Of a stretch of 23,964 bases of DNA, positions 6,741 to 14,169 are shown piece after piece. Position numbers and translations under genes: made by a program. The first letter of the stretch is position 1, and every line of letters begins with the position of its first letter. The DNA lies in contig CAJUII010000047.1 of assembly GCA_910586405.1 (NCBI GenBank), positions 1 to 23,964 of the forward strand, given 5' to 3'. Below the pieces are notes generated by a model. It worked only from the letters and a program-made list of their open reading frames with translations, was not told the DNA's origin and made no database searches. This DNA comes from an uncultured Lachnospiraceae bacterium (GTDB lineage Bacteria > Bacillota > Clostridia > Lachnospirales > Lachnospiraceae).

Positions 6741-8783
6741 TTAAATCGCACCCTCTTCAAGCATCTGGTTCAAAGTCTCCTTCACGACAAAAATCGCGCG
6801 CTCGGGAGTGGTGTCTGTCAACTGTGCTCCTGCAATATTCATATGCCCGCCGCCGCCGAGACGCTCCATGATAATCTGTACATTCACCTCGTCAATCGAT
6901 CGGGCTGAAATATAAATCTTTCCATTGTATTCTGTCACAACAAAGCTCGCCTTGATGCCGTTGATTCCAAGCAGTTCATTGGCAGCCTGCGCGCCAATCT
7001 CTGTCGGACTGTCAAGCCCCTCTGAAGGGCACATTCCCATCGCATATGCATTCTTGTAGATCTCGGCATTGCGCACGGTCTCCGCTTTTGCCTTGTATTC
7101 CTGCGCGCCATCCCTGAACATTTTGCGGACTCTGGTCACATCTGCTCCATAGCGTCTCAGAAATGCCGCCGCCTCAAAAGTCCTGACTCCCGTTTTTGCC
7201 GTGAAATTATTGGTATCGACCATAATTCCCGAATACATACAGTCCGCCTCATTGCTGCGCACCTTGACGGTTCCCGCGATATATTGCAGCACCTCCGCCA
7301 CCATCTCGCAGGTGCTTGACGCATATGGCTCCACATAGGAAAGTGTCGCATTCTCAATGACCTCCGAGCTCTGTCTATGATGATCTAAAACGACCACGGT
7401 CTTGCAGCTCTTGATCAAATCCGGGCACTCTGTGATACTCGGTTTATTGACATCGACCACCACCAGGACGGTGCTGTTGTCTGCAATCTCCAGCGCCTCT
7501 GTGCTGCCGATGATAAAGTCCTCCTCATAGATATTCCTATCCCGAAACAACTCCACCAGCGGCTTCACAGAAGTTGTGATATCATTGATGACAATGTGCG
7601 GCTTTCTGCCGATCGCGCGCGCGATACAGCTAACGCCGACAGCCGCGCCAAACGCATCTGCGTCCGCCAGCCGGTGTCCCATAATGAGCACCTTATCCTT
7701 ACTTGTGATAATTTCCTGCAAGGCGTTGGCTTTCACCCTCGCCTTGACACGCGTATTTTTCTCAATCTGCTGACTCTTGCCGCCATAGTACACTATCGAG
7801 TCCGGTGACTTCACAACAGCCTGGTCGCCGCCGCGCCCGAGCGCCAAATCGATCGCTGTGCGCGCAAATTCAGCATTCTGCGCATAGGTAGCGGCGTCCA
7901 CACCCACACCGATGCTCACCGTCACTGCCATCTCATTTCCGATATTGACTGTCTTGACATCCTCTAAGAGATCAAACCGCGATTCCTTTAGATTCATCAA
8001 CGCCCGTTTGCGCATGATCACCAGATACTTATCCTTCTCCGTCTTTCTGACAATCCCGTCAATCGATGCAATATACTTATTGATTTTCCTGTCAATGAGC
8101 GCCATCAACAGCGACCTTCTGACATCCTCCACACTCTCAAGCGCTTCATCATAATTGTCAATATAGATCATACCCACTGCAAGGCTCTGTTCATCGCACT
8201 CGCGAAGTGCATGTTTTAGGTCCGTCTCATCAAAAAGATAGCCTGCGATCAGAAAATTTTCATTTCCTGCGCTCTCAATGACTTCACTGTTATCCAGCAC
8301 ATCCTTGATCGAAATGCGCTTCATCTTAAAAATGTATTCGTGCTCCTCAAAGGAAATCTCTATCTGTGTATCCTGCTCGAATTCCAGCTTGTCCTTTGTG
8401 ACGCCTGTAAAGATGGTATTGATTGATTTCTGATACCCTTTATCCTTATGTACCACCTGCTCGAACGCCGCATTTGTCCAGATCATCTTACCTTCTTCAT
8501 CCATCAGCACATAGGGCAGCTCCAAATCCCGCAGCAGCCTTTTCTGAATCTGCCCATACTGTGTGGCAAAATTGATAAATTCATTCATAATGACTGGTTT
8601 ATTTCTATATAATAGCGTCGCCATCATCAGCAGATAGATTGCTAAAAATCCTGATACACAAATTCCAGCCTTTATATTCAGAAAATAGATCCCGACGTTC
8701 ACAAACGCCAACAATATTCCCAAAGTCAGGGTCGTCTGAAGGTACGATTTCAGGTGTCCTTTTAATTTCACTTTTTGCTTCAT
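6741..8783 (-). CDS. gdpP: Cyclic-di-AMP phosphodiesterase GdpP
   Basis: A 680-residue membrane enzyme that hydrolyses cyclic di-AMP to pApA, controlling osmolyte uptake and cell-wall stress responses. Two transmembrane helices (about 17-36 and 40-58) are followed by a PAS-like domain (about 85-190), a degenerate GGDEF domain (about 200-335, ending LGRGGDQAVVK) and DHH/DHHA1 domains (about 360-670). Metal ligands are visible: His370, Asp374 and Asp376 in GHRLADADAFGA, Asp444 in VVVDVNKPS, and DHH at 467-469. The DHHA1 motif is GGGGHMNIAGA. The start at 8781-8783 has GGGAGG (8792-8797) 8 nt upstream; an ATG-type start 57 nt further up lacks such a site. It heads gdpP-rplI-dnaB. Confidence 0.94.
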   Translation of the reverse strand: MKQKVKLKGHLKSYLQTTLTLGILLAFVNVGIYFLNIKAGICVSGFLAIYLLMMATLLYRNKPVIMNEFINFATQYGQIQKRLLRDLELPYVLMDEEGKMIWTNAAFEQVVHKDKGYQKSINTIFTGVTKDKLEFEQDTQIEISFEEHEYIFKMKRISIKDVLDNSEVIESAGNENFLIAGYLFDETDLKHALRECDEQSLAVGMIYIDNYDEALESVEDVRRSLLMALIDRKINKYIASIDGIVRKTEKDKYLVIMRKRALMNLKESRFDLLEDVKTVNIGNEMAVTVSIGVGVDAATYAQNAEFARTAIDLALGRGGDQAVVKSPDSIVYYGGKSQQIEKNTRVKARVKANALQEIITSKDKVLIMGHRLADADAFGAAVGVSCIARAIGRKPHIVINDITTSVKPLVELFRDRNIYEEDFIIGSTEALEIADNSTVLVVVDVNKPSITECPDLIKSCKTVVVLDHHRQSSEVIENATLSYVEPYASSTCEMVAEVLQYIAGTVKVRSNEADCMYSGIMVDTNNFTAKTGVRTFEAAAFLRRYGADVTRVRKMFRDGAQEYKAKAETVRNAEIYKNAYAMGMCPSEGLDSPTEIGAQAANELLGINGIKASFVVTEYNGKIYISARSIDEVNVQIIMERLGGGGHMNIAGAQLTDTTPERAIFVVKETLNQMLEEGAI

Positions 8784-8846
8784 GTATGATACCTCCCGCA
8801 AATGCGTTTCGGAATAGAATAATTCCATGCGCCTGCGCATATCAAT

Positions 8847-8875
8847 AGTATATCATTAATTTAACAAAAGTTCCA
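8847..8875 (-). promoter_or_regulatory. Candidate promoter of gdpP-rplI-dnaB
   Basis: On the minus strand TATACT (8847-8852) lies 17 bp downstream of TGGAAC (8870-8875), about 64 bp before the gdpP start. The -10 is good and the -35 weak. Confidence 0.45.
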
Positions 8876-8920
8876 TAGCAGATTTTGTCTCTTCACGTCA
8901 AAAATGCATATTTTTGTTAC

Positions 8921-8973
8921 AATTCACACCCACGCCAGTTTTTATCGACATACAAGCTATTGAGGTGTGAATT
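8921..8973. repeat. Inverted repeat between pepT and gdpP
   Basis: Perfect 10-base arms AATTCACACC (8921-8930) and GGTGTGAATT (8964-8973) are separated by 33 bases in the 247-bp gap between pepT and gdpP. They are upstream of the candidate gdpP promoter and could be an operator or the ends of a small element. No regulator is recognised. Confidence 0.5.
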
Positions 8974-8991
8974 ATGACAGATTTGCACACA

Positions 8992-9015
8992 AAAATGCTA
9001 AAAGGCAAGCATTTT
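8992..9015 (-). terminator. Weak terminator-like hairpin after pepT
   Basis: AAAATGCT (8992-8999) and AGCATTTT (9008-9015) form an 8-bp stem with an 8-nt loop, 15 nt past the pepT stop. On the minus strand the 3' arm runs into TTTTTG. The stem is AT-rich, so confidence is moderate. Confidence 0.5.
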
Positions 9016-9030
9016 GGCGCATGATTTCCA

Positions 9031-10299
9031 CTACTTTGGTGAACGTCTGAACGGTAACATATTTTTTACTGTGATTTCGACAATATTTAATAAAATTTCG
9101 ACAATTTTCTCCATGTCCTCCACACAGGCAAACTCATTTCTGCCATGACACCCGCCAGTTCCCGTACATATATTTGGACATAACAGTCCGTCAAAAGACA
9201 GCCGCGCACCGTCTGTACCGCCCCGTATCGCTGTAATCTCGGGTGTTACTCCCGCCTGCTTCATCGCAGCGACTACATTGTCCACGATGTGCATCTCCTT
9301 CTCGATCATCTCGCGCATATTACAATAAGAATCTGACATTTTTACCTGAAAAGCGCCCGCACCATACTTTTCATTCAATGCTTCTGCCGTCCTCAAAAAC
9401 AAAGCCTTGCGCGCCTCAAACTTCGTCTTGTCATGATCTCTTATGATATATTCTGCCACTGCCTCCTCGACAGTCCCCTTCATGTTATCCACATGATAAA
9501 AGCCCTCATAGCCCTCTGTGTTCTCAGGGCACTCATCCGGAAGCGCTGCATGAAATTCATAAGCCAGTTTGATCGCATTCTTCATAACATTTTTGGCATA
9601 GCCGGGATGCACGCTCTTTCCTGTGACTGTGAGGACCGCCCCCGCCGCATGAAAGCACTCATAGCTCATATCACCGAGCATACCGCCGTCCACCGTGTAG
9701 GCATAATCCGCACCAAAGCCCTTGATGTCAAAATATTCAACCCCGTTTCCGACCTCCTCATCGGGCGTAAATCCGATGCAGATTTTCCCGTGCTTTATCT
9801 CAGGATGTGTCATGAGATGCGCCGCCATCGCCATAATCTCCGCGACGCCGGCTTTGTCATCCCCGCCAAGCAGTGTGCTGCCGTCTGTCACAATCAAATG
9901 CTTCCCCTTGCAGTCCTTTAACATAGGAAAGTCCGACACACGGGTGACAATGTTTTTCTCCTGGTCCAAAACGATATCATTTCCATCGTAATTCTCAATG
10001 ATTCTCGGATTCACATGCGCACCGCTCACCGCCGGCGCTGTATCCATATGTGCGATAAAACCGACTGCCGGAACCTTATCTGTGTCATCGATATTTGAGG
10101 GTATCACCGCATAGACATAGCTGTGTTCCTCATCATACCGCACATCCGCTGCGCCGAGCGCAGTTAATTCCTGTGTTAACAGCTTTGCCAAATCACGCTG
10201 CTTGTCCGTCGAGGGCACCTTGTCAGAAGTCTCCTCCGACGACTGGGTGTCAATCTTAACATATCTTAAAAAATTTTCCACTACTGTTGAGTATGCCAT
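9031..10299 (-). CDS. pepT: Peptidase T (tripeptide aminopeptidase)
   Basis: A 422-residue M20B zinc metallopeptidase that removes the N-terminal residue of tripeptides in the cytoplasm. Motifs of the family are clear: HMDTAP (zinc ligand His84 and catalytic Asp86), LLGGDDKAG (metal-bridging Asp in the GGDD), TPDEEVGNG (catalytic Glu with the adjacent metal ligand), YTVDGGMLGDMSYE, and IRGGTDGARLSF near the C-terminus. The N-terminus (ENFLRYVKIDTQS) matches PepT. Length is close to the usual 405-420. The ATG has AAGGAGA 7 nt upstream. It appears monocistronic, lying downstream of the rpsR terminator and ending at its own weak hairpin. Amino acid salvage is the expected role. Confidence 0.95.
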   Translation of the reverse strand: MAYSTVVENFLRYVKIDTQSSEETSDKVPSTDKQRDLAKLLTQELTALGAADVRYDEEHSYVYAVIPSNIDDTDKVPAVGFIAHMDTAPAVSGAHVNPRIIENYDGNDIVLDQEKNIVTRVSDFPMLKDCKGKHLIVTDGSTLLGGDDKAGVAEIMAMAAHLMTHPEIKHGKICIGFTPDEEVGNGVEYFDIKGFGADYAYTVDGGMLGDMSYECFHAAGAVLTVTGKSVHPGYAKNVMKNAIKLAYEFHAALPDECPENTEGYEGFYHVDNMKGTVEEAVAEYIIRDHDKTKFEARKALFLRTAEALNEKYGAGAFQVKMSDSYCNMREMIEKEMHIVDNVVAAMKQAGVTPEITAIRGGTDGARLSFDGLLCPNICTGTGGCHGRNEFACVEDMEKIVEILLNIVEITVKNMLPFRRSPK

Positions 10300-10333
10300 T
10301 TGCCGTTCTCCTTCTCTTTATATTGAATGAAAA

Positions 10334-10368
10334 AGACCAACAAACCCTACCGACAAGTTCATTGGTCT
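10334..10368 (-). terminator. Terminator of rpsF-ssb-rpsR
   Basis: AGACCAA (10334-10340) and TTGGTCT (10362-10368) form a 7-bp stem with a 21-nt loop just after rpsR. On the minus strand it is followed by TTTTTC. It fits an intrinsic terminator, although the loop is long. Confidence 0.6.
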
Positions 10369-10385
10369 CTCCTGTTTACAATTCC

Positions 10386-10649
10386 TTAATCAATCGTGTA
10401 TGGCATCAATGCGATGTGGCGTGCTCTCTTGATCGCCACAGTGAGCGCTCTCTGATGCTTCGCGCAGTTTCCTGTGATACGTCTGGGCAGAATCTTGCCT
10501 CTCTCAGATACATATCTCTTTAATTTCGCTGTATCCTTGTAATCAATCACATTATCTTTGCCGCAAAATACGCATACTTTCTTTCTTCTGCGGATACCGC
10601 CTCTTCTCTTCATTGGAGAATCAGCTTTTTCAGTTTTATTAAAAGCCAT
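10386..10649 (-). CDS. rpsR: Small ribosomal subunit protein bS18
   Basis: An 87-residue bS18 with the family core RRRKKVCVFCGKDNVIDYKDTAKLKRYVSERGKILPRRITGNCAKHQRALTVAIKRARHIALMPY. The protein pairs with bS6 on the 30S platform. Cysteines in CVFC and NCAKH match zinc-binding (C+) type S18 forms. AGGAGG is 7 nt before the ATG. It is the last gene of rpsF-ssb-rpsR, 47 nt after ssb, and ends just before a terminator. Confidence 0.97.
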   Translation of the reverse strand: MAFNKTEKADSPMKRRGGIRRRKKVCVFCGKDNVIDYKDTAKLKRYVSERGKILPRRITGNCAKHQRALTVAIKRARHIALMPYTID

Positions 10650-10696
10650 GATAAAGCCTCCTATTCTTTCAATCCCTTCAATCGCTCAAACAGATT

Positions 10697-11170
10697 CTAG
10701 TTAAACGGTAGTTCCTCGTCAATTCCATCTGGAATATTCATGAAGCCGTCACCTGCTGCCATCGGCGCTGCCGGCTGGCTGCTGCCTCCACCGAAGCTGC
10801 CGCCGTAATTGCTGTTACCAAAACCGCTATCCGAACTATTACTGTTCTTGCTCTCAACAAATTCATGATCCTCAACAACAACATCCGTGGTATAAACTTT
10901 TACACCATCTTTATTGGTATAACTGCCGGTCTGGATCCGACCTGTCACAGCAATCTTGGTTCCCTTGCGGAGATATCGCTCAGCGAATTCCCCGGTTTTG
11001 CCAAATGCAACACAAGAAATAAAATCCGCTGTATTCTCATCGCCATTGCGGTTAAATCTGCGGTCAACTGCCAGCGTATACCGCGCAATCGCCATCTGAC
11101 CATCGCCCTGCGTAGAATATCTCACCTCAGGGTCCCTTGTTAAACGTCCCATTAAAATCACTTTATTCAT
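10697..11170 (-). CDS. ssb: Single-stranded DNA-binding protein
   Basis: A 157-residue SSB. The OB-fold occupies about residues 1-108 (MNKVILMGRLTRDPEVRYS, FISCVAFGKTGEFAERYLRKGTKIAVTGRIQTGSY). A Gly/Ser/Asn-rich flexible linker (about 112-140) and an acidic tail follow. The tail ends DEELPFN, so the usual terminal Phe is followed by one extra Asn. The tail binds partner proteins such as PriA, RecG and the clamp loader. GGAGA lies about 9-10 nt before the ATG. It sits between rpsF and rpsR, the standard bacterial arrangement. Confidence 0.96.
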   Translation of the reverse strand: MNKVILMGRLTRDPEVRYSTQGDGQMAIARYTLAVDRRFNRNGDENTADFISCVAFGKTGEFAERYLRKGTKIAVTGRIQTGSYTNKDGVKVYTTDVVVEDHEFVESKNSNSSDSGFGNSNYGGSFGGGSSQPAAPMAAGDGFMNIPDGIDEELPFN

Positions 11171-11220
11171 ATATAAAAGTTCTCCACTATACGCCCTGCC
11201 GCTCTGTGCAGGCGCGCACT

Positions 11221-11511
11221 CTAGTTCTCGTCCTGTCTAACGCACAGATATCTGACAACATTTTCCATAAGACGGATTCTTGATTCAATCTCGCTTGGAA
11301 CATTTGCTTCGCCGTCAAACTGGATGAAATAATAGAAAGCTTCTCTCATCTTACGTACTTCATAAGCAAGTCTTTTCTTACCCCACTCGTCTACGTTTGT
11401 GATCGTGCCACCATGTTTTGTTACCATATTCTTTACCTTCTCAATGGCAGCTGCTCTCTCATCGTCCTCAAGCTTCGCGCTGACAACAACGGCTAATTCA
11501 TACTTGTTCAT
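11221..11511 (-). CDS. rpsF: Small ribosomal subunit protein bS6
   Basis: A 96-residue bS6, recognised from MNKYELAVVVSAKLEDDERAAAIEKVKNMVTKHGGTITNVDEWGKKRLAYEVRKMREAFYYFIQFDG. It binds the central domain of 16S rRNA with bS18. AAGGAGG is 7 nt before the ATG. It heads the rpsF-ssb-rpsR operon, with a promoter and leader hairpin upstream. The stop is 50 nt from ssb. Confidence 0.97.
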   Translation of the reverse strand: MNKYELAVVVSAKLEDDERAAAIEKVKNMVTKHGGTITNVDEWGKKRLAYEVRKMREAFYYFIQFDGEANVPSEIESRIRLMENVVRYLCVRQDEN

Positions 11512-11535
11512 TCTGTTACCTCCTTTTGGTCTCTG

Positions 11536-11556
11536 GCCTCTTCTCTGGGAAGAAGC
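11536..11556 (-). promoter_or_regulatory. Leader hairpin of rpsF-ssb-rpsR
   Basis: In the transcript sense, GCTTCTTC and GAAGAGGC form an 8-bp stem (one G-U pair) with a 5-nt loop, CCAGA. It lies 24 nt before the rpsF start codon. Many bacteria have an S6:S18-binding leader at this place, so autogenous control is plausible; I did not verify the known consensus. Confidence 0.45.
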
Positions 11557-11576
11557 AAGGATTTATATATCACGAA

Positions 11577-11605
11577 AATTTATGATACTATATTTTTTAA
11601 GGTTT
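11577..11605 (-). promoter_or_regulatory. Candidate promoter of rpsF-ssb-rpsR
   Basis: On the minus strand TTGCAA is followed after 17 bp by TATCAT in the 128-bp gap before rpsF. An overlapping TTGTCA-N17-TAAAAA alternative also exists slightly upstream. Either would make a leader of about 60-80 nt containing the hairpin. Confidence 0.45.
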
Positions 11606-11639
11606 TGCAAGGCTTTTGACAATATTTTCTACAAATTTT

Positions 11640-11825
11640 TTAAGGTTTTCTCAATCCTTTCGTGCTTTTCTCCACCTGGCGCCGCGCAAGCATCACCTGG
11701 TGCCCGCAGCCGGCGCACTTTAACCTGAAATCTGCGCCCACCCGAAGAATTTCCCACTCCAGGCTGCCGCAGGGATGCGGTTTTTTCAATTTAACGATAT
11801 CACCGACCTCATATTCATATCCCAT
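11640..11825 (-). CDS. DUF951 family protein
   Basis: A 61-residue protein recognised as DUF951 from YEVGDIVKLKKPHPCGSLEWEILRVGADFRLKCAGCGHQVMLARRQVEK. The three cysteines (CG..CAGCG) suggest metal binding or a small nucleic-acid-binding fold; function is not established. In Firmicutes this gene is often close to rpsF-ssb-rpsR, as here. I choose the ATG at 11823-11825, with an AGG-containing site about 8 nt upstream. An in-frame GTG two codons further up is an alternative, and the ribosome binding site is not strong for either. Confidence 0.85.
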   Translation of the reverse strand: MGYEYEVGDIVKLKKPHPCGSLEWEILRVGADFRLKCAGCGHQVMLARRQVEKSTKGLRKP

Positions 11826-11894
11826 CTGCACTGCCTACTTTCCACTACAATATATTATGGTTCGTTTCCCTTACCGCCCGCAAGGAAATCCCCA

Positions 11895-12629
11895 TCAGTC
11901 CGATTCATGCAAGTCAAGCTGTGAGAACACCTCACCGATGCTGCCCGTTATGACAAGATCCGCCATCGTGTCGCGCTGTGTGGGCGTCTTGTTGATCAGC
12001 ACGAGACGATTTCCCCGGTAGTAATCAATCAACCCCGCTGCCGGATATACTGCGAGCGAAGTACCTCCGATAATCAGCATATCCGCCTCGCTGATCACTC
12101 GCACCGCCTCCTGCAGCGTGTGCTGGTCAAGCCCCTCTTCGTACAGCACAACATCCGGTTTGATCCTGCCCCCGCATGTGCAGTGCGGTACGCCCGCGCT
12201 GTCCACGATATCCTGTACGCTGTAGGATTTATGGCATGTTTCACAGTAGTTGCGCAGTACGCTGCCATGAAGCTCGAGCACGTTTTTGCTGCCTGCCGCC
12301 TGATGCAGCCCGTCGATGTTCTGCGTCACCACGGCGGTGAGCTTCCCCTGTGCCTCAAGCTTCGCCAGAACCTTGTGCGCAGTGTTTGGCTTTGCGTCCA
12401 GACAGAGCATTTTGTCATGATAAAATCGGAAAAATTCCTCCGGCTTCCTCATATAAAACGTATGGCTCAAGATGGTCTCCGGCGGATAGTCGTACTTTTG
12501 ATTATAAAGACCGTCAACGCTCCTGAAATCAGGGATTCCGCTCTCGGTAGACACACCCGCACCGCCAAAAAAGACAATCCTTTTGCTCTCGTCAATCATT
12601 TGCTGCAATTTTTCGATTTCCTTGACCAT
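11895..12629 (-). CDS. cobB: NAD-dependent protein deacylase, sirtuin family
   Basis: A 244-residue Sir2-family enzyme that removes acyl groups from lysines, consuming NAD and giving nicotinamide and O-acyl-ADP-ribose. The NAD-binding motif is GGAGVSTESGIPDFRS (about 22-37), TQNIDGLHQ is at 102-110, and the catalytic His121 is in VLELHGS. A zinc site is formed by Cys129, Cys132, Cys150 and Cys152. GGTSLAVYPAAGL and LINKTPT complete the Rossmann fold. The start at 12627-12629 has AAGGAGG (12638-12644) 8 nt upstream; the frame is open further up, but that would overlap the GH25 stop. It begins 17 nt after the GH25 gene, so the two are probably cotranscribed. The symbol reflects the common bacterial name; acyl specificity is not shown. 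Confidence 0.93.
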   Translation of the reverse strand: MVKEIEKLQQMIDESKRIVFFGGAGVSTESGIPDFRSVDGLYNQKYDYPPETILSHTFYMRKPEEFFRFYHDKMLCLDAKPNTAHKVLAKLEAQGKLTAVVTQNIDGLHQAAGSKNVLELHGSVLRNYCETCHKSYSVQDIVDSAGVPHCTCGGRIKPDVVLYEEGLDQHTLQEAVRVISEADMLIIGGTSLAVYPAAGLIDYYRGNRLVLINKTPTQRDTMADLVITGSIGEVFSQLDLHESD

Positions 12630-12646
12630 GTATATTCCCTCCTTCT

Positions 12647-13801
12647 TTACCAAGTCTTAAATGAAATATTCAGATCTACATTGTCCGGTATGCCGTTGAC
12701 GCGCCCCTTCTCGGTATACTGCCAGCAGCTCACATTGTACGGCATATACATATAATCGTCATAGAATGCATACCATTTCTCATAATCGTTGAGCTTCGTC
12801 ATGTCAAGCAGCTGCGTAAAGCACACGACATTGCCATAGATCATCGGCGTGTATCCAGCCGCCTTGACCGCCTCGCAGAACGCAATTGTGATGTCTGTGC
12901 GCTGCTCCTTGGTGAGCTGGTCTGCGCGCCCTTTGCCGCCCGAAATCCGCTCCACATCAAACACGACCGGGCAGGAGACATCATACCCCGCCAAATGCTC
13001 GATGACGAAATCTGCCTCCTCCTTCGCTTCCTCGACGGTGACTGCCTGCGTGAAAAAGTAAACGCCCGCCGCTACACCCGCACTGTTGGCTCCTGCCATA
13101 TTGGCATCATAATACTCATCCAAAACAATCTTTGCGGACTCATATCCGCGCAGTCCTAATCGGATGAAGGCATATTCAATCCCCTCCTCCTTGACCGCTT
13201 CCCAGTCGATTGTTCCCTGATATTTTGATACGTCAATCCCCTTGTGCGAAGTGACAGTGCCGTTCTCCACATACTGCATGAGTCCTTCTTCCGTCTTTTG
13301 GAAGTTCTCGTCAAGCAGACTATGCTTCTCTACCTCCTCCAGCACAGGCGCAAACACATACTCATTATCAAAAGAATAGATTAAGTTTTCCGGGAAAAAA
13401 GACCGAAGCATCTTGAGCGGGCTTCCATCCTCCCCTGTCACAAGCGCCTTCATCTGTTCCTTCATGGACTGCTCCACCTCCGCCTCCTTAGACTGCATAA
13501 GCTCCGCGAGCGTCGCAGCATCCGCATCACTCATACTGTCCTCACCGGCTGACGCCGCCTCCGTTATCACAGACGCGTCCTGATTGGGCATCCCTGGCTC
13601 CTGATTCCCGGATGTCTTGTCATCCACATCCACCGACAACACGGGCAGCACCTGCTCTTTCTCACCGCGGAGGCGCTTCACCTCGCTGACCTCCCGCACA
13701 TACAGCGCGCCCATGGCTCCCGCAAAAGTCAGGGAGATCATTGTCACGATGCTTAATACTACAATAATATTATGTAATGTCCTGATTCGTCTTGTCTGCA
13801 T
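12647..13801 (-). CDS. Membrane-anchored GH25 muramidase (lysozyme)
   Basis: A 384-residue protein with a cytoplasmic N-terminus (MQTRRIRTLHN), one transmembrane helix (about 11-33), an acidic linker (about 55-115) and a C-terminal GH25 domain from about 187 to 384. GH25 enzymes cleave MurNAc-GlcNAc bonds in peptidoglycan. The catalytic motifs are visible: GIDVSKYQG with Asp190, YAFIRLGLRG, GVYFFTQAVTVEEAKEEADF, and VVFDVE with Asp282 and Glu284. The domain ends WQYTEKGRVNGIPDNVDLNIS, typical of the family. It is probably tethered outside the membrane for cell-wall remodelling rather than secreted. GGAGG is 6 nt before the ATG. Upstream lies a long structured leader; a sirtuin gene follows after 17 nt. 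Confidence 0.92.
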   Translation of the reverse strand: MQTRRIRTLHNIIVVLSIVTMISLTFAGAMGALYVREVSEVKRLRGEKEQVLPVLSVDVDDKTSGNQEPGMPNQDASVITEAASAGEDSMSDADAATLAELMQSKEAEVEQSMKEQMKALVTGEDGSPLKMLRSFFPENLIYSFDNEYVFAPVLEEVEKHSLLDENFQKTEEGLMQYVENGTVTSHKGIDVSKYQGTIDWEAVKEEGIEYAFIRLGLRGYESAKIVLDEYYDANMAGANSAGVAAGVYFFTQAVTVEEAKEEADFVIEHLAGYDVSCPVVFDVERISGGKGRADQLTKEQRTDITIAFCEAVKAAGYTPMIYGNVVCFTQLLDMTKLNDYEKWYAFYDDYMYMPYNVSCWQYTEKGRVNGIPDNVDLNISFKTW

Positions 13802-13865
13802 TTCTTTCCTCCAAATATCTGGACTATAACGCTAATTCTGTTCCTATCCTACCACTAACCTCCAT

Positions 13866-14007
13866 GTCGCGGCTCTGCCGCAACTCAAACCCATATGAGA
13901 AATGCCGCATTTCAGGCATTTCTCCGTGTGAGACTTCGTACTTCTCCACGAAACAGCCCTTGCTGTGAGTGAAAACTGCCACAGGCAGTTAGAAGTTCTT
14001 CTCACAC
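13866..14007 (-). ncRNA. Candidate structured leader RNA or dispersed structured repeat
   Basis: Read as a minus-strand RNA, an outer stem GUGUGAGA/UCUCACAC (14000-14007 with 13926-13933) is continued, after an internal loop, by CTTCT/AGAAG (13941-13945 with 13991-13995). It encloses two hairpins: AACTGCC/GGCAGTT (13974-13980, 13984-13990) and ACAGC/GCTGT (13953-13957, 13962-13966). Downstream follow a 10-bp stem GAGAAATGCC/GGCATTTCTC (13897-13906, 13915-13924) and GCGGC/GCCGC (13869-13873, 13877-13881). The outer stem begins close to the predicted transcription start for the GH25 gene. No T-run follows, so it is not a simple terminator. It could be a regulatory leader or a mobile repeat; I recognise no named RNA class. 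Confidence 0.5.
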
Positions 14008-14010
14008 TAC

Positions 14011-14039
14011 AGTCTACACTAAATGCCTCGGATATGCAA
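14011..14039 (-). promoter_or_regulatory. Candidate promoter of the GH25-sirtuin unit
   Basis: On the minus strand TTGCAT (14034-14039) is followed after 17 bp by TAGACT (14011-14016). Transcription would begin near 14004, at the first arm of the structured element, giving a leader of about 200 nt. Confidence 0.45.
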
Positions 14040-14040
14040 G

Positions 14041-14138
14041 AAAAGCGTTGATTATTTATTGACACATATCCCCATTTTGCGTTATAATAAGTTACTTTAT
14101 CACATAAAAGCGTTGAAGTCCTAAAGTATTCATGTGAT
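14041..14138 (+). repeat. Direct and inverted repeats around the symporter promoter
   Basis: AAAAGCGTTGA occurs at 14041-14051 and again at 14106-14116, one on each side of the promoter. In the leader, ATCACAT (14099-14105) and ATGTGAT (14132-14138) form an inverted repeat. These could be binding sites for an unknown regulator. Confidence 0.45.
14059..14088 (+). promoter_or_regulatory. Strong sigma-A-type promoter of the symporter
   Basis: A perfect TTGACA (14059-14064) is followed after 18 bp by a perfect TATAAT (14083-14088), about 81 bp before the symporter start codon. Confidence 0.8.
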
Positions 14139-14169
14139 ACAACTTTTTACTCAGGGAGGAGCATTGATT

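Larger units (their letters stand above)
13802..14169. other. Divergent intergenic region with nested inverted repeats
   Basis: This 368-bp gap between the GH25 gene and the symporter holds no credible gene. It contains divergent promoters, the structured element at 13866-14007, and small repeats in the symporter leader, each listed separately. A 73-codon minus-strand open frame (13844-14065) is judged spurious because it runs through the hairpins. Confidence 0.8.

Noticed and set aside
8974..9024. 16-codon plus-strand open frame (ATG at 8974) with a GAGGT upstream
   Set aside because: Too short, overlaps both an inverted repeat and the pepT terminator-like hairpin, and has no recognisable product.
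13844..14065. 73-codon minus-strand open frame upstream of the GH25 gene
   Set aside because: It runs through all the hairpins of the structured element, has no ribosome binding site that I can see, and resembles no protein family. Treated as a by-product of the repeat.
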